A DNA stretch of 64,000 bases, from NCBI GenBank assembly GCA_007644065.1, contig VJWN01000003.1:310001-374000 (forward strand), in the 5' to 3' direction. Shown here piece after piece: positions 1 through 13,151 of this stretch (positions within the stretch are counted from its first letter, which is position 1; each line of letters opens with the position of its first letter). Made by a program: the position numbers and the translations under genes. This DNA comes from Margaritispora aquatica. Lineage: Eukaryota > Ascomycota > Leotiomycetes > Helotiales > Discinellaceae. Under the pieces are notes generated by a model. That model was not told where the DNA came from. It saw only the letters and a program-made list of their open reading frames with translations, and did no database searches.

Positions 1-3000
1 TGTGCAAAGTCAGCTTCAGCAAGCACTGTTGAGGAGGCTATGCGAGTTGTGAAGGATATTGGATTCCCAGTAATTGTTCGAGCAGCTTATGCATTGGGTG
101 GACTTGGAAGCGGGTTTGCCGACAATGACGAAGAACTTTTGGCTCTTTGCGAGAAGGCCTTTGCCGCAAGTCCCCAGGTTCTTATCGAAAGAAGTATGAA
201 AGGGTGGAAAGAAATCGAGTACGAGGTCGTTCGAGATGCTCGAGATAACTGCATTACTGTCTGTAATATGGAGAATTTCGATCCACTGGGCATTCACACC
301 GGAGACTCTATTGTTGTCGCTCCATCACAGACATTGTCCGATGAGGATTACAACATGCTTCGAACAACCGCAGTCAACGTCATTCGCCATCTTGGTGTTG
401 TCGGTGAATGCAACATCCAATATGCACTAAACCCCTTCTCCCGAGAGTACTGCATTATCGAGGTCAATGCCAGACTTTCTCGATCTTCGGCACTTGCATC
501 AAAAGCCACTGGTTATCCATTAGCCTTTATCGCGGCCAAACTTGGATTGGGAATTCCGCTCAACGAGATCTCCAACTCAGTCACGAAGGTGACTTGTGCT
601 TGTTTTGAGCCATCTCTCGATTATGTCGTTGTCAAGATGCCAAGATGGGATTTGAAGAAATTCACAAGAGTGTCAACTCAGCTTGGTTCGTCAATGAAGA
701 GTGTAGGCGAGGTCATGAGTATTGGCAGAACGTTCGAGGAGGCTATTCAAAAAGCCATTCGCGCAATTGACTTCCACAACCTGGGATTCAACGACACAAA
801 AGCGCTCATGTCAATTGATGACGAATTGCAAACTCCATCTGATCAGCGTCTCTTTGCTATTGCGAACGCCATGCACACTGGATACTCTGTGGACAAGATC
901 TGGGAAATGACTAAGATTGACAAGTGGTTCTTGAGTAGACTGAAGAATTTGAGCGACTTTGGTACATTGATGAGTACCTATAATGCGTCAACTATCACGC
1001 TTAACTTGCTTCGACAAGCAAAGCAACTTGGATTCTGCGATCGTCAATTAGCCAAGTTCTGGACCTCCAACGAGCAGGCCGTCAGACGCATGAGAATCGA
1101 GGCTGGCATTGTCCCCGTGGTTAAGCAAATCGATACAGTGGCAGCAGAGTTCCCTTGCTTCACTAATTATCTTTATATGACTTACAATGGTTCGGAGAGC
1201 GATATTACCTTTAATGATCACGGTGTCATGGTTCTTGGCTCTGGAGTTTATCGTATTGGATCATCAGTCGAATTCGATTGGTGCTCTGTTCGTGCAATTA
1301 GGACTCTTCGCGAGTCGGGCCACAAAACTGTCATGGTGAACTATAACCCAGAGACTGTCAGTACCGATTATGATGAAGCCGATCGACTTTACTTCGAGAA
1401 CATCAACCTTGAGACTATTTTAGATATTTACCAATTGGAAAGCTCAAGCGGTGTTCTGATTGCAATGGGAGGACAGACGCCAAACAACATTGCACTTCCA
1501 CTGCATCGTCTGAACGTCAAGGTTCTTGGTACATCACCAGAGATGATTGATACAGCCGAAAACAGATACAAGTTCTCTCGCATGCTGGACAGAATCGGTG
1601 TTGATCAGCCAACTTGGAAAGAGCTGACCAGCTTTGAAGAGGCTAAGGACTTCTGCAACAAGGTTTCCTATCCAGTTTTGGGTAAGTTCAATCTATCTTA
1701 CATTCAGCAATAATTCTGACACTATTACAGTTCGCCCTTCATACGTCCTCTCTGGGGCAGCAATGAATACAGTCTACTCGGAGGCTGATTTGGAAGCATA
1801 TCTCCAGCAGGCTGCTGAAGTCTCTCGAGAACATCCAGTTGTCATCACCAAATACATCGAAAACGCCAAGGAAATTGAGATGGACGCTGTTGCTAAGGAT
1901 GGTAAGATGGTCGGCCACTTCATTTCTGAGCACGTTGAGAACGCCGGAGTCCACTCCGGAGATGCTACCTTGATTTTACCACCACAGGATTTGGAAGCTA
2001 CCACAATCCAAAGAATTGAGGAAGCCACAAGAAAGATTGGTGATGCTTTGAATGTTACTGGTCCATTCAACATCCAATTCATTGCCAAGGATAACGATAT
2101 TAAGGTCATCGAATGCAATGTCCGCGCTTCACGATCTTTCCCATTCGTCTCAAAAGTTATGGGAGTTGATCTCATTGAAATGGCTACCAAGGCAATTATG
2201 GGTATTCCTTTCGCCGAATACCCACCAACAGACCTCCCTCCCAATGTTGTTGGTGTCAAAGTTCCCCAGTTCAGTTTCTCTCGCCTGTCAGGTGCGGATC
2301 CCGTTCTCGGTGTCGAGATGGCCTCCACTGGAGAGGTTGCTTGTTTCGGTATGGACAAATACGAAGCATATATCAAGGCTTTGATCTCCACCGGCTTCAA
2401 GCTTCCCAATCGCAATATCTTGCTCTCCATTGGTTCTTATAAAGATAAGAAGGAGATGCTGCCATCTGTCGTCAAGTTACAACGTATGGGCTACAAGCTA
2501 TTTGCCACTGCCGGTACTGCAGATTTCCTTCAAGAACACGGTGTCCCAGTTCAGTATCTCGAGATTCTTGGAAAAGACAAGCACCAAGATGACCAGAAGT
2601 CGGAGTATTCTTTAACTCAGCATCTTGCAAACAACATGATTGACTTATACATCAATCTCCCATCAAGCAATAGATACAGAAGACCAGCAAATTACATGAG
2701 TAAAGGATATCAGACTCGACGAATGGCTGTCGACTACCAGACTCCATTGGTAACTAATGTCAAGAACGCCAAGATACTCATCGAAGCAATTGCACGCCAC
2801 TTTGACCTTGAGATCAGCAACATGGATTCTCAAACAAGTCATCGGACCGTGGTTCTTCCTGGTCTAATCAACATTGCCGCCTTTGTTCCTGGTATTGCCA
2901 TCCGCGGCAGCCATGATTTCCAGGCTACCACCAAAGCATCCATTGCCGCAGGTTTCAGCATGATTCGCATTATGCCGTTGGGACTTGAAGGCTCTCTAAC

Positions 3001-5071
3001 TGATGCTCGTGGATTGAAGACTGCACAGTACAACAGTAAGCGTGGTGCCAACTGCGATTACAACTTCTCAGTGGCTGCAACCTCCGCCAACGCGGACCAA
3101 ATCAGCCAAGTTACTGCCGAAGTTGGATCGCTGTTCATTCCATTCAACCATCTCTCGGACAACATCAGCAAGGTCGCCGCCGTCACCGCACATTTCGAAG
3201 CTTGGCCAAGCTTTAAGCCCATAGTCTCTGACGCAAAGGGTAGCGACTTGGCAGCCATAATGTTGATTGCAAATCTACACAATCGCAAAATTCACATTAC
3301 CAGTGTTACTGATAAGGATGATATCAAATTGATCGCACTTGCCAAGACCAAGGGATCCAAGATCACCTGCGATGTAGCCGTTTATGCGCTTTTCTTCAGC
3401 CAGGACGATTACCCCGAGGCGAAGTTCTTGCCAACGGCCGAAGACCAGAAGGTTCTCTGGGAGCATATGAGCATCATTGATGTCTTCTCTATTGGCAGTT
3501 TGCCATATCAACTTGCACATTCTGTGAAGCAACCCCAGAGTTCGGCAGCAGGCATTGCAGACACGCTTCCACTCCTGTTCACTGCTGTAGCTAGTGGTAA
3601 ATTATCTGTTGATGATATCAGAGCTCGCCTCCACGACAACCCGAAAGAAATTTTTGAGCTTCATGATCAAGTTGGTGCTTCTGTCGAAGTTGAGATTGAT
3701 CGCCCATACACTGTTGCTGCTGGTGCCGTCTGGTCTCCACTTGCAGGAAAAACTATGCGGGGTGCTGTCCAAAGAGTCATCTTTCAAGAGAAGACTGCCT
3801 GTCTTGATGGTGAGCCATGCTCTGACGCTGCTGACGGTAAAGATATGTCGGCTCATCTCATTGATGCACATCTTACCCCTCCCTCGCCCCTTGTCAAGGC
3901 AACTCTACCTGGATCTCCTGCATTGAGCCCAAGGCCTGATAGCTCTCATGGTCCATCTCGCAGATACTCAGCGTTAGCTGCTCCTGCTATGCGTCCTGCA
4001 AACCGCTCTAGGTTCTTGGATGGAGCTTCAGGTGGCGGTCATGGACAGCTCAAAGCTTCATCCTCTGCCATTGCAGACGATTACAGTGTCTCCCTTTACA
4101 GCCAGCCAACGCTAGCTCCTTCGCTACAGTCACTACTAGGCCAATCTCCATTCAAAAACCAACATGTTCTGTCCGTCAATCAGTTCAATCGCCAGGATCT
4201 TCATCTTCTGTTCACTGTCGCACAAGAAATGCGACTGGGTGTCCAGCGAGAGGGAGTTTTGTCTATTCTTAAGGGACGTCTTCTTTGCACCATGTTCTTT
4301 GAACCTTCGACCCGGACTTCCGCTTCGTTCGATGCTGCTATGCAACGTCTTGGTGGCCGGACCATTCCCATCACAATTGCACACTCTAGTGTTGTCAAGG
4401 GCGAGTCCTTAGCTGATACCATCCGCACCCTTGGCTGCTATGGTGATGCAATCGTTCTCCGCCACCCCGAAGAAAGCAGTGCCTCAATCGCCGCCAAGTT
4501 TTCGCCGGTTCCAATCATCAACGGAGGCAATGGAAGCAAAGAACACCCAACACAGGCTTTCCTTGATCTTTTTACCATCCGTGAAGAGCTTGGTACAGTT
4601 ACTGGACTGACAATCACATTCACCGGAGATTTGAAGTACGGCCGTACAGTCCACTCTCTTGTCAAGCTTCTTCAACATTACGATGTGAAGATCCAACTCG
4701 TCTCTCCACGAGCTCTTTCCATCCCAGCCGACATCCGCGAGCTCATCAAGTCCAAGCCAGGTCAACTACTAGTTGAGACAACAGAGTTGACACCAGAGCT
4801 CATCGCCCGCACAGATGTTCTCTACTGCACTCGGGTTCAGAAGGAACGTTTCGATGATCTTGGCGAATACGATCGTCTCAAGGATAGCTTCATCGTCGAT
4901 ACCAAGACCCTGAGGAACGCCAAGAGCACAATGATCGTCTTGCATCCATTGCCAAGAAACAACGAGATTCGCGAGGAGGTTGACTTTGATCAGCGCGCTG
5001 CATACTTTAGACAGATGCGTTATGGTCTCTACTGCCGCATGGCTTTGCTGGCTTTGGTGATGGCACCATAG
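1..5071 (+). CDS. URA2: CAD-like carbamoyl-phosphate synthase / aspartate transcarbamylase, 5' partial
   Basis: This is the 3' part of the multifunctional enzyme for the first two steps of de novo pyrimidine synthesis (pyrABCN in Aspergillus). The frame is open from base 1, so the glutaminase domain and the start of the first ATP-grasp lie outside the window. Exons are <1-1681 and 1731-5071. The 49-bp intron joins PVL to [12 protein letters not shown], a conserved CPSase block. Order seen: rest of CPSase ATP-grasp 1, oligomerisation region, ATP-grasp 2, MGS-like allosteric domain (about 2400-2620), a dihydroorotase-like domain (about 2820-3760), a Ser/Pro-rich linker (about 3830-4150), then ATCase to the stop. 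ATCase motifs are [30 protein letters not shown] and VLHPLPR. The DHOase-like domain lacks the zinc-binding HxH motif, as is usual in fungal CADs, so a separate dihydroorotase is expected elsewhere in the genome. Confidence 0.97.
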
Positions 5072-7764
5072 ATGGTTTGTTTCAATAGACAGGGGTTAAT
5101 TTACACTTGGGGAGTTTTGGAAAAGGGGAAAAAGAAAAGTTTTATAAAAAATCCTTTCGAGGCTGGCGCAGGCATTATTTTTTATCGTAATATGCGATTA
5201 CTTAGCTTTATATAGATCTCAGTTGTAGATCAGGGAAATTTATGATATTTTCACACACGAAGACATACAATATGCTTCTTGCCGATACATACTTATACCA
5301 CGCTTGCACTTTATCGACCACCTTGAACAAAATTCGCAATGTCGTTTCATGCTCAATGTATAGCGATAAGATCAAACTACCTAATTTTCATTTGGTCATA
5401 CCCACGCGCAATCAACAACAAGGACCCCCACCAACCCCCAGAAACACCCCTCCAGTTTCCATCTCTGCTCTCATCTTTACGTATGTGTTCTAGTCTACAA
5501 AGGAATAAGCACTTTTACGAATTGACTATTCTATTAGTAGAGTAACTACTAATCATCAATTATATAGTGAATTCGTTAGTAGTAGCCGTAACTTTGGAAA
5601 TAGATACCTATAAGTAGAGTAGGCCGTTCGTAGATTAACAGTCATTCATTAGTAGATCACCACTGATATCAAGATCTAAAATTCTTGCATATCAGCCATC
5701 ACTCTTCTCCTCGCTTGACAATCTATTCATGACGAGCTGTCATGTACTTTCATATTTAAAACTGACGTGGCAGCATCCATAACTTGGTCGCTCGCTAGAT
5801 GGAATAAACTGAAATGATATTGTGAAAGAAGAAAACGGAGTTGGATTGAAACTGGCATACCTTATCGTGTGCCTTGCTAGACTCTAAACAACCACAATTT
5901 CCTGTGCCGTAAATATGAACGGCGAAGCAGCGATTGTTACTTGAGTTCCCCACGCAGCATACGCGTCGCTGAAGGTCAACAGCGTCCTAATCTTCAAGAT
6001 TTCATGTGACCGAGCACTACTCAAGTCAACCCAACATGCACAACAAGAGCACTTCACGCACATTACGGTTAAACCACGACAATAACTCATAGAATAGCAA
6101 GCCTCTCCCTTTAAAGTCACGCCATAAACACCTGCAGTACGACCTCAACCGAGGGTTTTCCGGATTCCTGGGCCCTGGACGTTGTATCCTGTATCCTGCA
6201 TGCTGCATGCCACAACCCAAATCCCGCATATCCCCTGCATATGTACCTGTATGCTCCAGACTCCCTCCAACGTCGCATCCACTCGTTTGACGGAATCACG
6301 AACTGAGCCTCACTGATGCAGGACACAGCGGCGGAGACTCGCTTATTTTGTACTAAGCACCGACCGACGACTACGACTCTAAGAAGCACTCGCCTACTTT
6401 CACAAGCCTGAAGTGAGATTCCTAGTCCGTTTACCATGAGAAGCCCCTGGTAGACTAGGGTTTTGCATCTAGACTTACAAAAATGGATGAGTAACTTCCG
6501 ATCCACGGACAGACTTCCTGTGGTGAGCAGAGCACAGCACAGAACCGCATCCGGACTGAAACGCTCCCACATTCCCCGGGACCAAAGCCAACCAACATAT
6601 CCTACGTCAACAGCCTAGCCGTTTATGTTGGTATTTGTTATCCATGATATGACATGACAATATGCATGTTAGTCGAACGATCGAACGGTCGAACAGACGT
6701 GTGAATGAATCGAGGTGGTGGCAGTGGCGAGCTGAGGCAAGATTTGAATTTGAATTGAAATTTGAAATTGAAATTGACGTGCAGTACTAACAGCAGTACT
6801 AACAGCACTACAATGCAATGTCCAACTACACTCTTGGGAGCTCAAGATAACCCGGTTATAGGGTTGATTGAGTGAGAACGAAGCCAGGGAATCTCGCGCC
6901 AAGAGCCAATGCAGTAAAGGCTGGGAAGCACATCGTCTACCTAGGTAGTTGAGGCTTGGTGCAGAGTCCCTGGTGTATGTGCTTGTTTATCTTCACTATA
7001 GTATTCTATCCAATTTCTGCCTTGTCTTGCCTTCGAGAAAGGGGCAAGGCTGTTGGCGATGTCAATAACTGACGTGATGACAGCGGGAGAGGTGTTGGAA
7101 GGGAAATTGGTCAGAACGATCTGTATGACATTGCCTGAGCTATATCCAAAGATGCACGCCATGCACGGCCTGATATTTTCGGATCTAACCTTTGCATACT
7201 GTACTAGTATGTATCTCGGGACTCCCCAAAGTGAGGAGGGTGTAGAAAACAACCGTTCGCTCTATTGCGCCACCTACCTACAGTGCGAGTACATCTACTC
7301 TGTTGTTCTAGCCACGTTTTCATTATGCGCTACTTAAGAAGCATATTAAGCACAGCATAGCCGAGAGACAAGAGTTGTAGAGCAGAGAACTGCAGCAAAA
7401 CATGCGATTGCATCGAGATCGTAGCTCGTGGGATATTCTATTCTACACACCTATGTTTCCATTTTCCGATCCCCACCAGCCTTTCTTTCCGCTTTTGAGA
7501 CCCAACCACGGGTTGTATTTTTTTTAAGTGCCATGCCTGTCCCGAATCCATCCAGAAAATATTAAGTCAACAAGAATCGAACAAAACCGACGTAATCACT
7601 TCAACCAAGCACCCGAATGCCTCTCATATCTACACTTTTTCTTATAATTCTTCGCATCAAAATTAAAATCTTTTTTGCCTTTATTATTCTCCCCGGTATC
7701 TTGCACCCCATCTGCATAGACTGATTCTCAATACGATTTTCACGGTTATTTCGATGACGCAAAA
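5072..7764. other. Convergent intergenic region, no gene supported
   Basis: This stretch holds the 3' ends of URA2 (plus) and TSC1 (minus). Bases just after 5071 are A-rich and probably form the URA2 3' UTR. Several frames of 60-150 codons are open (the longest at 6117-6572, minus), but they overlap one another and show no recognisable family or paired splice sites. Short direct repeats occur at about 6180-6210 (TGTATCCTG/CATGCTG) and 6783-6812 (CAGTACTAA). Confidence 0.6.
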
Positions 7765-10700
7765 CTAAATCCGATAGTAGCTGCTTGACTTACCCCGGCC
7801 ATAGATTCTCGCGTCGCTTTGAGGCTTGGCTTTGGAAGATACCGCAGGAGGATCATGGTCACCACTTCCAGAGCTGCCGCCTATACTCGTGCTCGACGGT
7901 ACAGGAGAGCTTGGAGCTGGGCCAGGAGGACTAAATGGTTGGGGTGCTTGAAAGAATTGAGGCTGAACACTTCCACTTGTGGGGCTTCTACCACTCATTG
8001 GAGTGCTAGTTCGGTGACTGGTGTCTACCTTTGGCCTAGGGATTGCTGGCAGAGGACCGGTAGGGGGCGAGGACATGTAGTCGAAGCGTTCCGGATCAGA
8101 CGAAGAATGTTTTCTTCGTGGGAATGCTCTTGGTATAGGAGAGTTGCTGCCAGAGCGGCCGGGCGAGCCCCCAATGAGCGGTCTCTCTGTCGCTTGAACT
8201 TGGAGTTGCTCACGAACGTCCATGTATGCTGCCTGTAGTGTATTATAGCGCGAAAGTAGTTGATTATGTGCCTTCTTCAAGTCGATAATTCGAGCTCGTG
8301 AGCCCGCGAGAGCTGATTCAATAACTTCGCGGGACAAAGCCGCTTTCCTCTTGTCTTTGTCTTCATCAATCGGGCGGACAGCGTAAGACTCCTCTTCAAA
8401 AGCCTGCTTAGTCTTCAATAATTCCTCATCACGAGCCTTCAGCTCCATCTGAAGAAGCTCAACACGACTCAAAGCTTCCTCTTCGCTCGCTTTGGCCTTT
8501 GCGGCATCACGCTCCCAGGCTTCATAACTCCGGATCCTCGCAGTAAGTTTTTCAACCGCTGCTCTCAACCGATCTAGCTCATCCAAACTACTTTCCACGC
8601 TTGCCATCTTCTGCTTGGCAGCCAATTCATTTCGCTCACTAGTTACCACAATCTGTCGAAGGCTTTTGGCATCGCCGACTGCATTCTCGAGATCTTTGCT
8701 TAGCCTTTCACGCTCGATGATCCACTTTTTCTGCTCCTCTCGAAGTGCTCGCAGCTTAGCTGTTAGATCACTCTCCCATTTTCGCGAGTGTGTTTTGCTT
8801 TTTTCGGTTTCCTTCTTTATCTGAGCATATACTCTCTTCGCCTCCTCAAGCTTGACTTTCAAGCCTCGATTGGAATTGATCAAGTTTTGTGTCTCTGCTT
8901 CGACTCGGGCCTCTCTAATCTGCTTTCTCCGAAGCTGACCAATATGGGATAAGTGCTGCTGTTTCAAATAACGTTCGAAATTGAGGTCATTATTCAACAG
9001 CTGGATCTCTCGATTGAGATAGGCGACTTTGATTGATTCGGTAGTAATTGTGGTTGTAGGTCGAAGAGAGGGCGAGCGAGGAATATCATCTCGGCTTAAT
9101 GATGCTAGGTACGCATCGACATGTGATGGATCATGCATTACATTTGACAAAGCGAGTGATGCCACGGAATCGTTGGTCAATGATTGATACAGACTACCAC
9201 GGGTTGACTTTTGTGCATTCAACATATCCGAGAGCTGATTGGTGTGATGTGGACCAAGCATTTGAGGTGCAATAGTTGGACTTTCCAGATGATCCGAAGG
9301 TCGAATTGATGGAGAGTCTGCGATTGAGGGCATCGACTGGCTAGTCTGAGAAAGTTTCCGATGAAGAGCAGTTTGGCGATAGCCTTCTGGTGAGGCTGAG
9401 GCTACCGCTGTGGAGGTGGTATTCCTCCAGCTTGTGTGTCTGGATTGATATGGTGTCACGAAATCTCGCTCTAGCAATGGTTGATCAGGAATGTCCGAAT
9501 TTGTCTCAACCTTCTTGGGTGGCCCTCGAGCTCGCGCTGCATGTTCGTGCCCGTCCTCACTAGGCACATACAGTGCCATACATTCTGTGACAACATCAGC
9601 AGCTTCACTTCTCCTCCACCGGTTGTTGTCTGTGAGCTCAGATTCGAGAGTCAGATGGAAAAAATTAGTATGTAGTAGATGAACCTGTCTGAAAGGTTCG
9701 GAGCGTTGTCGGATTTCTGATGGTTCGATATCAATGTCATCTGCTCCAGCAAAATTGGCATGTCTGAGATACTTCTGAGGCTTCCGAATGTAGCTCATGA
9801 AGTTGATCGGATATAATCCATAAAGAAACGTGAAGTAGTGCAGGAGTTCCGGCACGTTCTCGTCCTCTGACTCAAGTAAGTACGGCAATTTTTCCCATGG
9901 CGTCTCGTTATTATTGACAGATTTCTCGTCATCATCGGTACCAACTCGAGGTTCAACAGCTCGTCGTTCTCTGTCCCAAAACAACAGTCTACTATAGATA
10001 TTGAAAAGGGCTGGCAAATGTTGTGATGCGGTGATTGGTATGTGAGGGAGGAACATTATCAAGGCCGTCATAGCTAAGGAGATTGATCTTGTAGATGTAT
10101 CAATTTGGAGGCATCGCAGCAAATTATGGAAGAGAGGCGTTTGGAGGAGCTGATGAAGATGTGGTGGTTGATGTCGAAAAAACTGACAAAGTAAAGAGAG
10201 CGAACGTATTCTGCTATCTTTCTTTACAAAGAATTTGTCGATTGCCGTCAAGAAATCCTGCAATAATTAATCCCGGACAATCTAAATACCTCTAGGGCTT
10301 ACCTTGGGTCTCTTCTTTCCAAAAGCCAGCAATATCAAAGAGATCTGATTTTCCACAAATTTTGCATGATCATCAAATTCTTCAGCAGCGATCTTGGTCT
10401 TCACCAGCCAAATAGATATTAAATTTTCCACCACAGCATCGCTAGTGGCTTTGGCAGACTGCTTTGCGGGTTCTTCTTCGTCTTCATCGTATACCAATAT
10501 ACTCAGCAGGATATTTTTGACTTCAATAGCCAGCCCTTTCTCCACACCCAAATGCACCATAATCGGAGGAGAAAGTTTGTCCCACCATTGCAGCAATCTG
10601 CCAGGAGCACGCAGACTTAGTCTCAGTAAACGGAGTATTTTGAGAAACGGAGCCAGTCGTGAAGGGTGCTCGACTATGGATGCTTGGTATATGGACAGTA

Positions 10701-10916
10701 ACTCATCCTGAAGCCGCTTCTCGTCCGACTCATCGTGCACCGCATGCTTCTCGAGATATGCGGTGATCACCTGGAAAAGATCATCGGGGAGGGGCAAAAT
10801 GAGGGTCGCAGAGGCAGTGGCAGTATTAATCGCTTTCGTGAGGTCCTTCAAAGATCTGCGAAGCTGTGAGCAATGTGTCTTCGGGTAGGAAGCAACAAGA
10901 TATGTTACCCGGACAT
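7765..10916 (-). CDS. TSC1: Hamartin (TSC1) homologue
   Basis: Subunit of the tuberous sclerosis complex. TSC1 stabilises the TSC2 GTPase-activating protein that switches off Rheb upstream of TORC1. Predicted exons (minus) are 10916-10909, 10855-10303 and 10257-7765, giving 1017 residues. The 45-bp second intron joins KKRPK to DFLTAIDKFF. The first exon is only 8 bp (ATGTCCGG); it is proposed because no ATG begins the second exon and the join gives MSGSLKDLTKAI in frame. The N-terminal half is the helical hamartin domain. A Ser-rich linker follows, then a long coiled coil at about residues 598-811 rich in Lys/Glu/Arg heptads, then a Pro/Ser-rich low-complexity tail with basic patches. The order is that of the family. 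Family assignment is confident; the 8-bp exon is inference. Confidence 0.88.
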
Positions 10917-11624
10917 GATTGCGAGATCAATTGAGCATTCGAGTTTCAAACTTGGCCTAGGATGGTGCTTGTCGGCCTGCAGACAAAGCTTCCTCCTTCC
11001 ACGTCTCCAAAGGTTCGAATCACCTGCAAGCGCGGGGTTCCAAGTGTCCCCAGCGTCACGACCGACAACTCGAAGACTTTGCACTGGAACCAATATTCAG
11101 ACTTCATTGGTGCCGTCCTGGCTGTCCGAGCAATCTTCAGAATGTGCGCCAAGATGAGATCTATGACGCTGAAAGGATGCGATGGGGGAGGGAATGCTGG
11201 GAATGCTGGATGATTTCTGCGAATGGGGAGTTGGGATGAATCGCGAATCTGGAGGTTGAGCCCCCTGTCAGTCCTATTCTGGTGAAGTGCCGTGGAAGTG
11301 CAGTGGATGAACAAACTCAATCTCTCAGATCTCCAGATCTTTTGATGCTGCACTTGCGACGTTCAGGGTTCCTACTCCGACACTATACGAGTAAGCAGTC
11401 GTTGCCAATCCCTACGAAATGGCTGAGGATAGCCACAAACGAGGAAACTCTATCTGTCAATAGGCAATGGGGGCGAGTAGTATGAACAAGTGTTTCCCTT
11501 AGCCAGAGTGCTTGACACTGCGAGCCCCATAGGTACTGTTGTTCTCTTCTTTTGGTTTATCCTGCTTCCTTTCTCTTCTATATCCTTGATACTTTTACTA
11601 CTCATTGTTGACGATTTCGATATC
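10917..11624. promoter_or_regulatory. Divergent promoter region, TSC1 / SDR gene
   Basis: 708 bp between the TSC1 start (minus) and the SDR start (plus). A pyrimidine-rich stretch at about 11545-11610 lies just before the SDR ATG, as is common in filamentous fungi. No defined operator was recognised. Open frames here are short and have no family. Confidence 0.5.
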
Positions 11625-12637
11625 ATGGATCCGTCTTCCTCTATACAGACCCAGACCCGCCATCTTCCTCTACTAGGGAAGACGGCAATCATCACGGGAG
11701 GGGCAAGAAACATTGGTGCAGGAACAAGTTATGAATTAGGGATGCGTGGAGCAGATGTAGGTTGCATTTTAATATTGATGGAATATTTAATTCATCAACT
11801 AATACATCACTTTAGATCATCATTTTTCATTCCACCCCAAGGTCTGGCCTCATTGCGAACCAGCTTGTCAGCCAGATCACAGCCATGTCGCATAAACCTC
11901 GAGCACTTAGTGTCTGTGGTGATCTTCGTGATCCAGAGGCCCCTGAGCTCATGTTGGCTGCAGTGAAGAAGTGGTTCGACGAGGATGGCCGAGAGAGTAC
12001 GTTTAGTCTTGCCGAGTCTTTGAAGTGCTCGCGAGAGTTGAAATCTCAAGACGTTTTCCAAGAAATCGTTCTGTATGCGTCAAAGAGCTGTCTCCAATGC
12101 TCGATATGCAAATCTACGCATGCTGACTTAGTAATAGTGAAAATCGACATTCTAGTCAATAATGCTGGCTGCGACATGGTCAAGACACTCGGAAGCATTA
12201 CACCAGAAGATTTCAACAAAGTCTACAGTCTCAACGTCCTAGGAGTCATGATGACCACACAAGCTGTCCTCCCGTACCTCGTACCCCACGGTCGCATCAT
12301 CAACATCGGCTCTGTAGCAGCACGAGCTGCGTTCCGAGGAATGGGACTGTACTGTTCGTCCAAAGCCGCATTGGAAGGCCTCACTCGATGCTGGGCCGCT
12401 GAACTTGGTAGCAACGGCATCACTGTGAATTGTATCAGCTCAGGACCGGTACAATCGGCATTCCTGGATAGTATTCCAAAGCAGATCGTTGATGCTAGGA
12501 AAGCTGCGACTCCGCTTGAGCATCGGATTGGCACGGCAGATGAGATCGCTGGTGTGGTGTGTTGGCTCGCGAGTGAAGACAGCCGATGGGTGACTGGACA
12601 GTGCATTTGTGTCAGTGGTGGGTGGGCGATGTACTGA
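11625..12637 (+). CDS. Short-chain dehydrogenase/reductase (SDR)
   Basis: Predicted NAD(P)-dependent oxidoreductase of the classical SDR family, most like 3-oxoacyl-ACP-reductase-type enzymes. The substrate is unknown. Exons are 11625-11756, 11816-11996 and 12138-12637, giving 270 residues. The second intron (141 bp) is a multiple of three and contains no stop, so a simple ORF search reads through it; splicing is needed to give ...GRE-MKIDILVNNAG. Motifs: cofactor-binding TGGARNIG at about 24-31, NNAG at 112-115, Asn137, catalytic Ser163, and YCSSK with Tyr176 and Lys180. The C-terminal VTGQCICVSGGW is typical. Start choice: MDPSSS lies 12 residues before the cofactor-binding strand region, the usual spacing. 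No linked pathway gene is adjacent. Confidence 0.88.
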
Positions 12638-13151
12638 GATGTGATTTGGAAAAGTGGTCTTTTGATTTTACTTTTGCCTCGTATGTAGGACTCCCAGCCT
12701 GTTATTGCCTGTTCGATGAGGAACGAAGGGCACGATACCCAGGCCTACAATCTAGCACATTCTAGTGATGCAAGAGCATGTATTCTCCTGGGGTTGGATT
12801 GATATTATTCAAGCATTGCTTCTGGTCGTTTGCAAGTCCCTTAAGCTATGTCCAGGATGGAGTGCTTTCGGAGAGACGTTAGTTATCGGTCTGTACTATC
12901 CCATCACGATCAACGAATTTCATAATTTATCACCTTTTGGACTTGTGTCAACTACCATATCCCACAAACTTGCGTACTGTCATTTCATTGATTCGCATGT
13001 CGGCTTTTCCCCACGCAGCCAGCCAGGCCACAGCTCGAAATTTCCACCTTTCTCTCATCGTCAAAATACTGTGAGCTCGACACCTCAAAACATCAAGCTC
13101 TTTGTACCAATACCAGAAGCTTGACCATCAATTCCCACGACCGTGCCTACA
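12638..13151. other. Intergenic, nothing recognised
   Basis: SDR 3' flank and upstream flank of the amidase relic. A 119-codon plus-strand frame at 12765-13124 has no family resemblance and no good start context. Confidence 0.5.

Noticed and set aside
6117..6572. 151-codon minus-strand frame between URA2 and TSC1
   Set aside because: No recognisable domain, no splice partners, overlapping frames on the same strand; composition looks non-coding.
10980..11050. GGTTCGAATC, a tRNA B-box-like sequence
   Set aside because: The flanks do not pair into a T-arm or acceptor stem and no A-box lies at the right distance.
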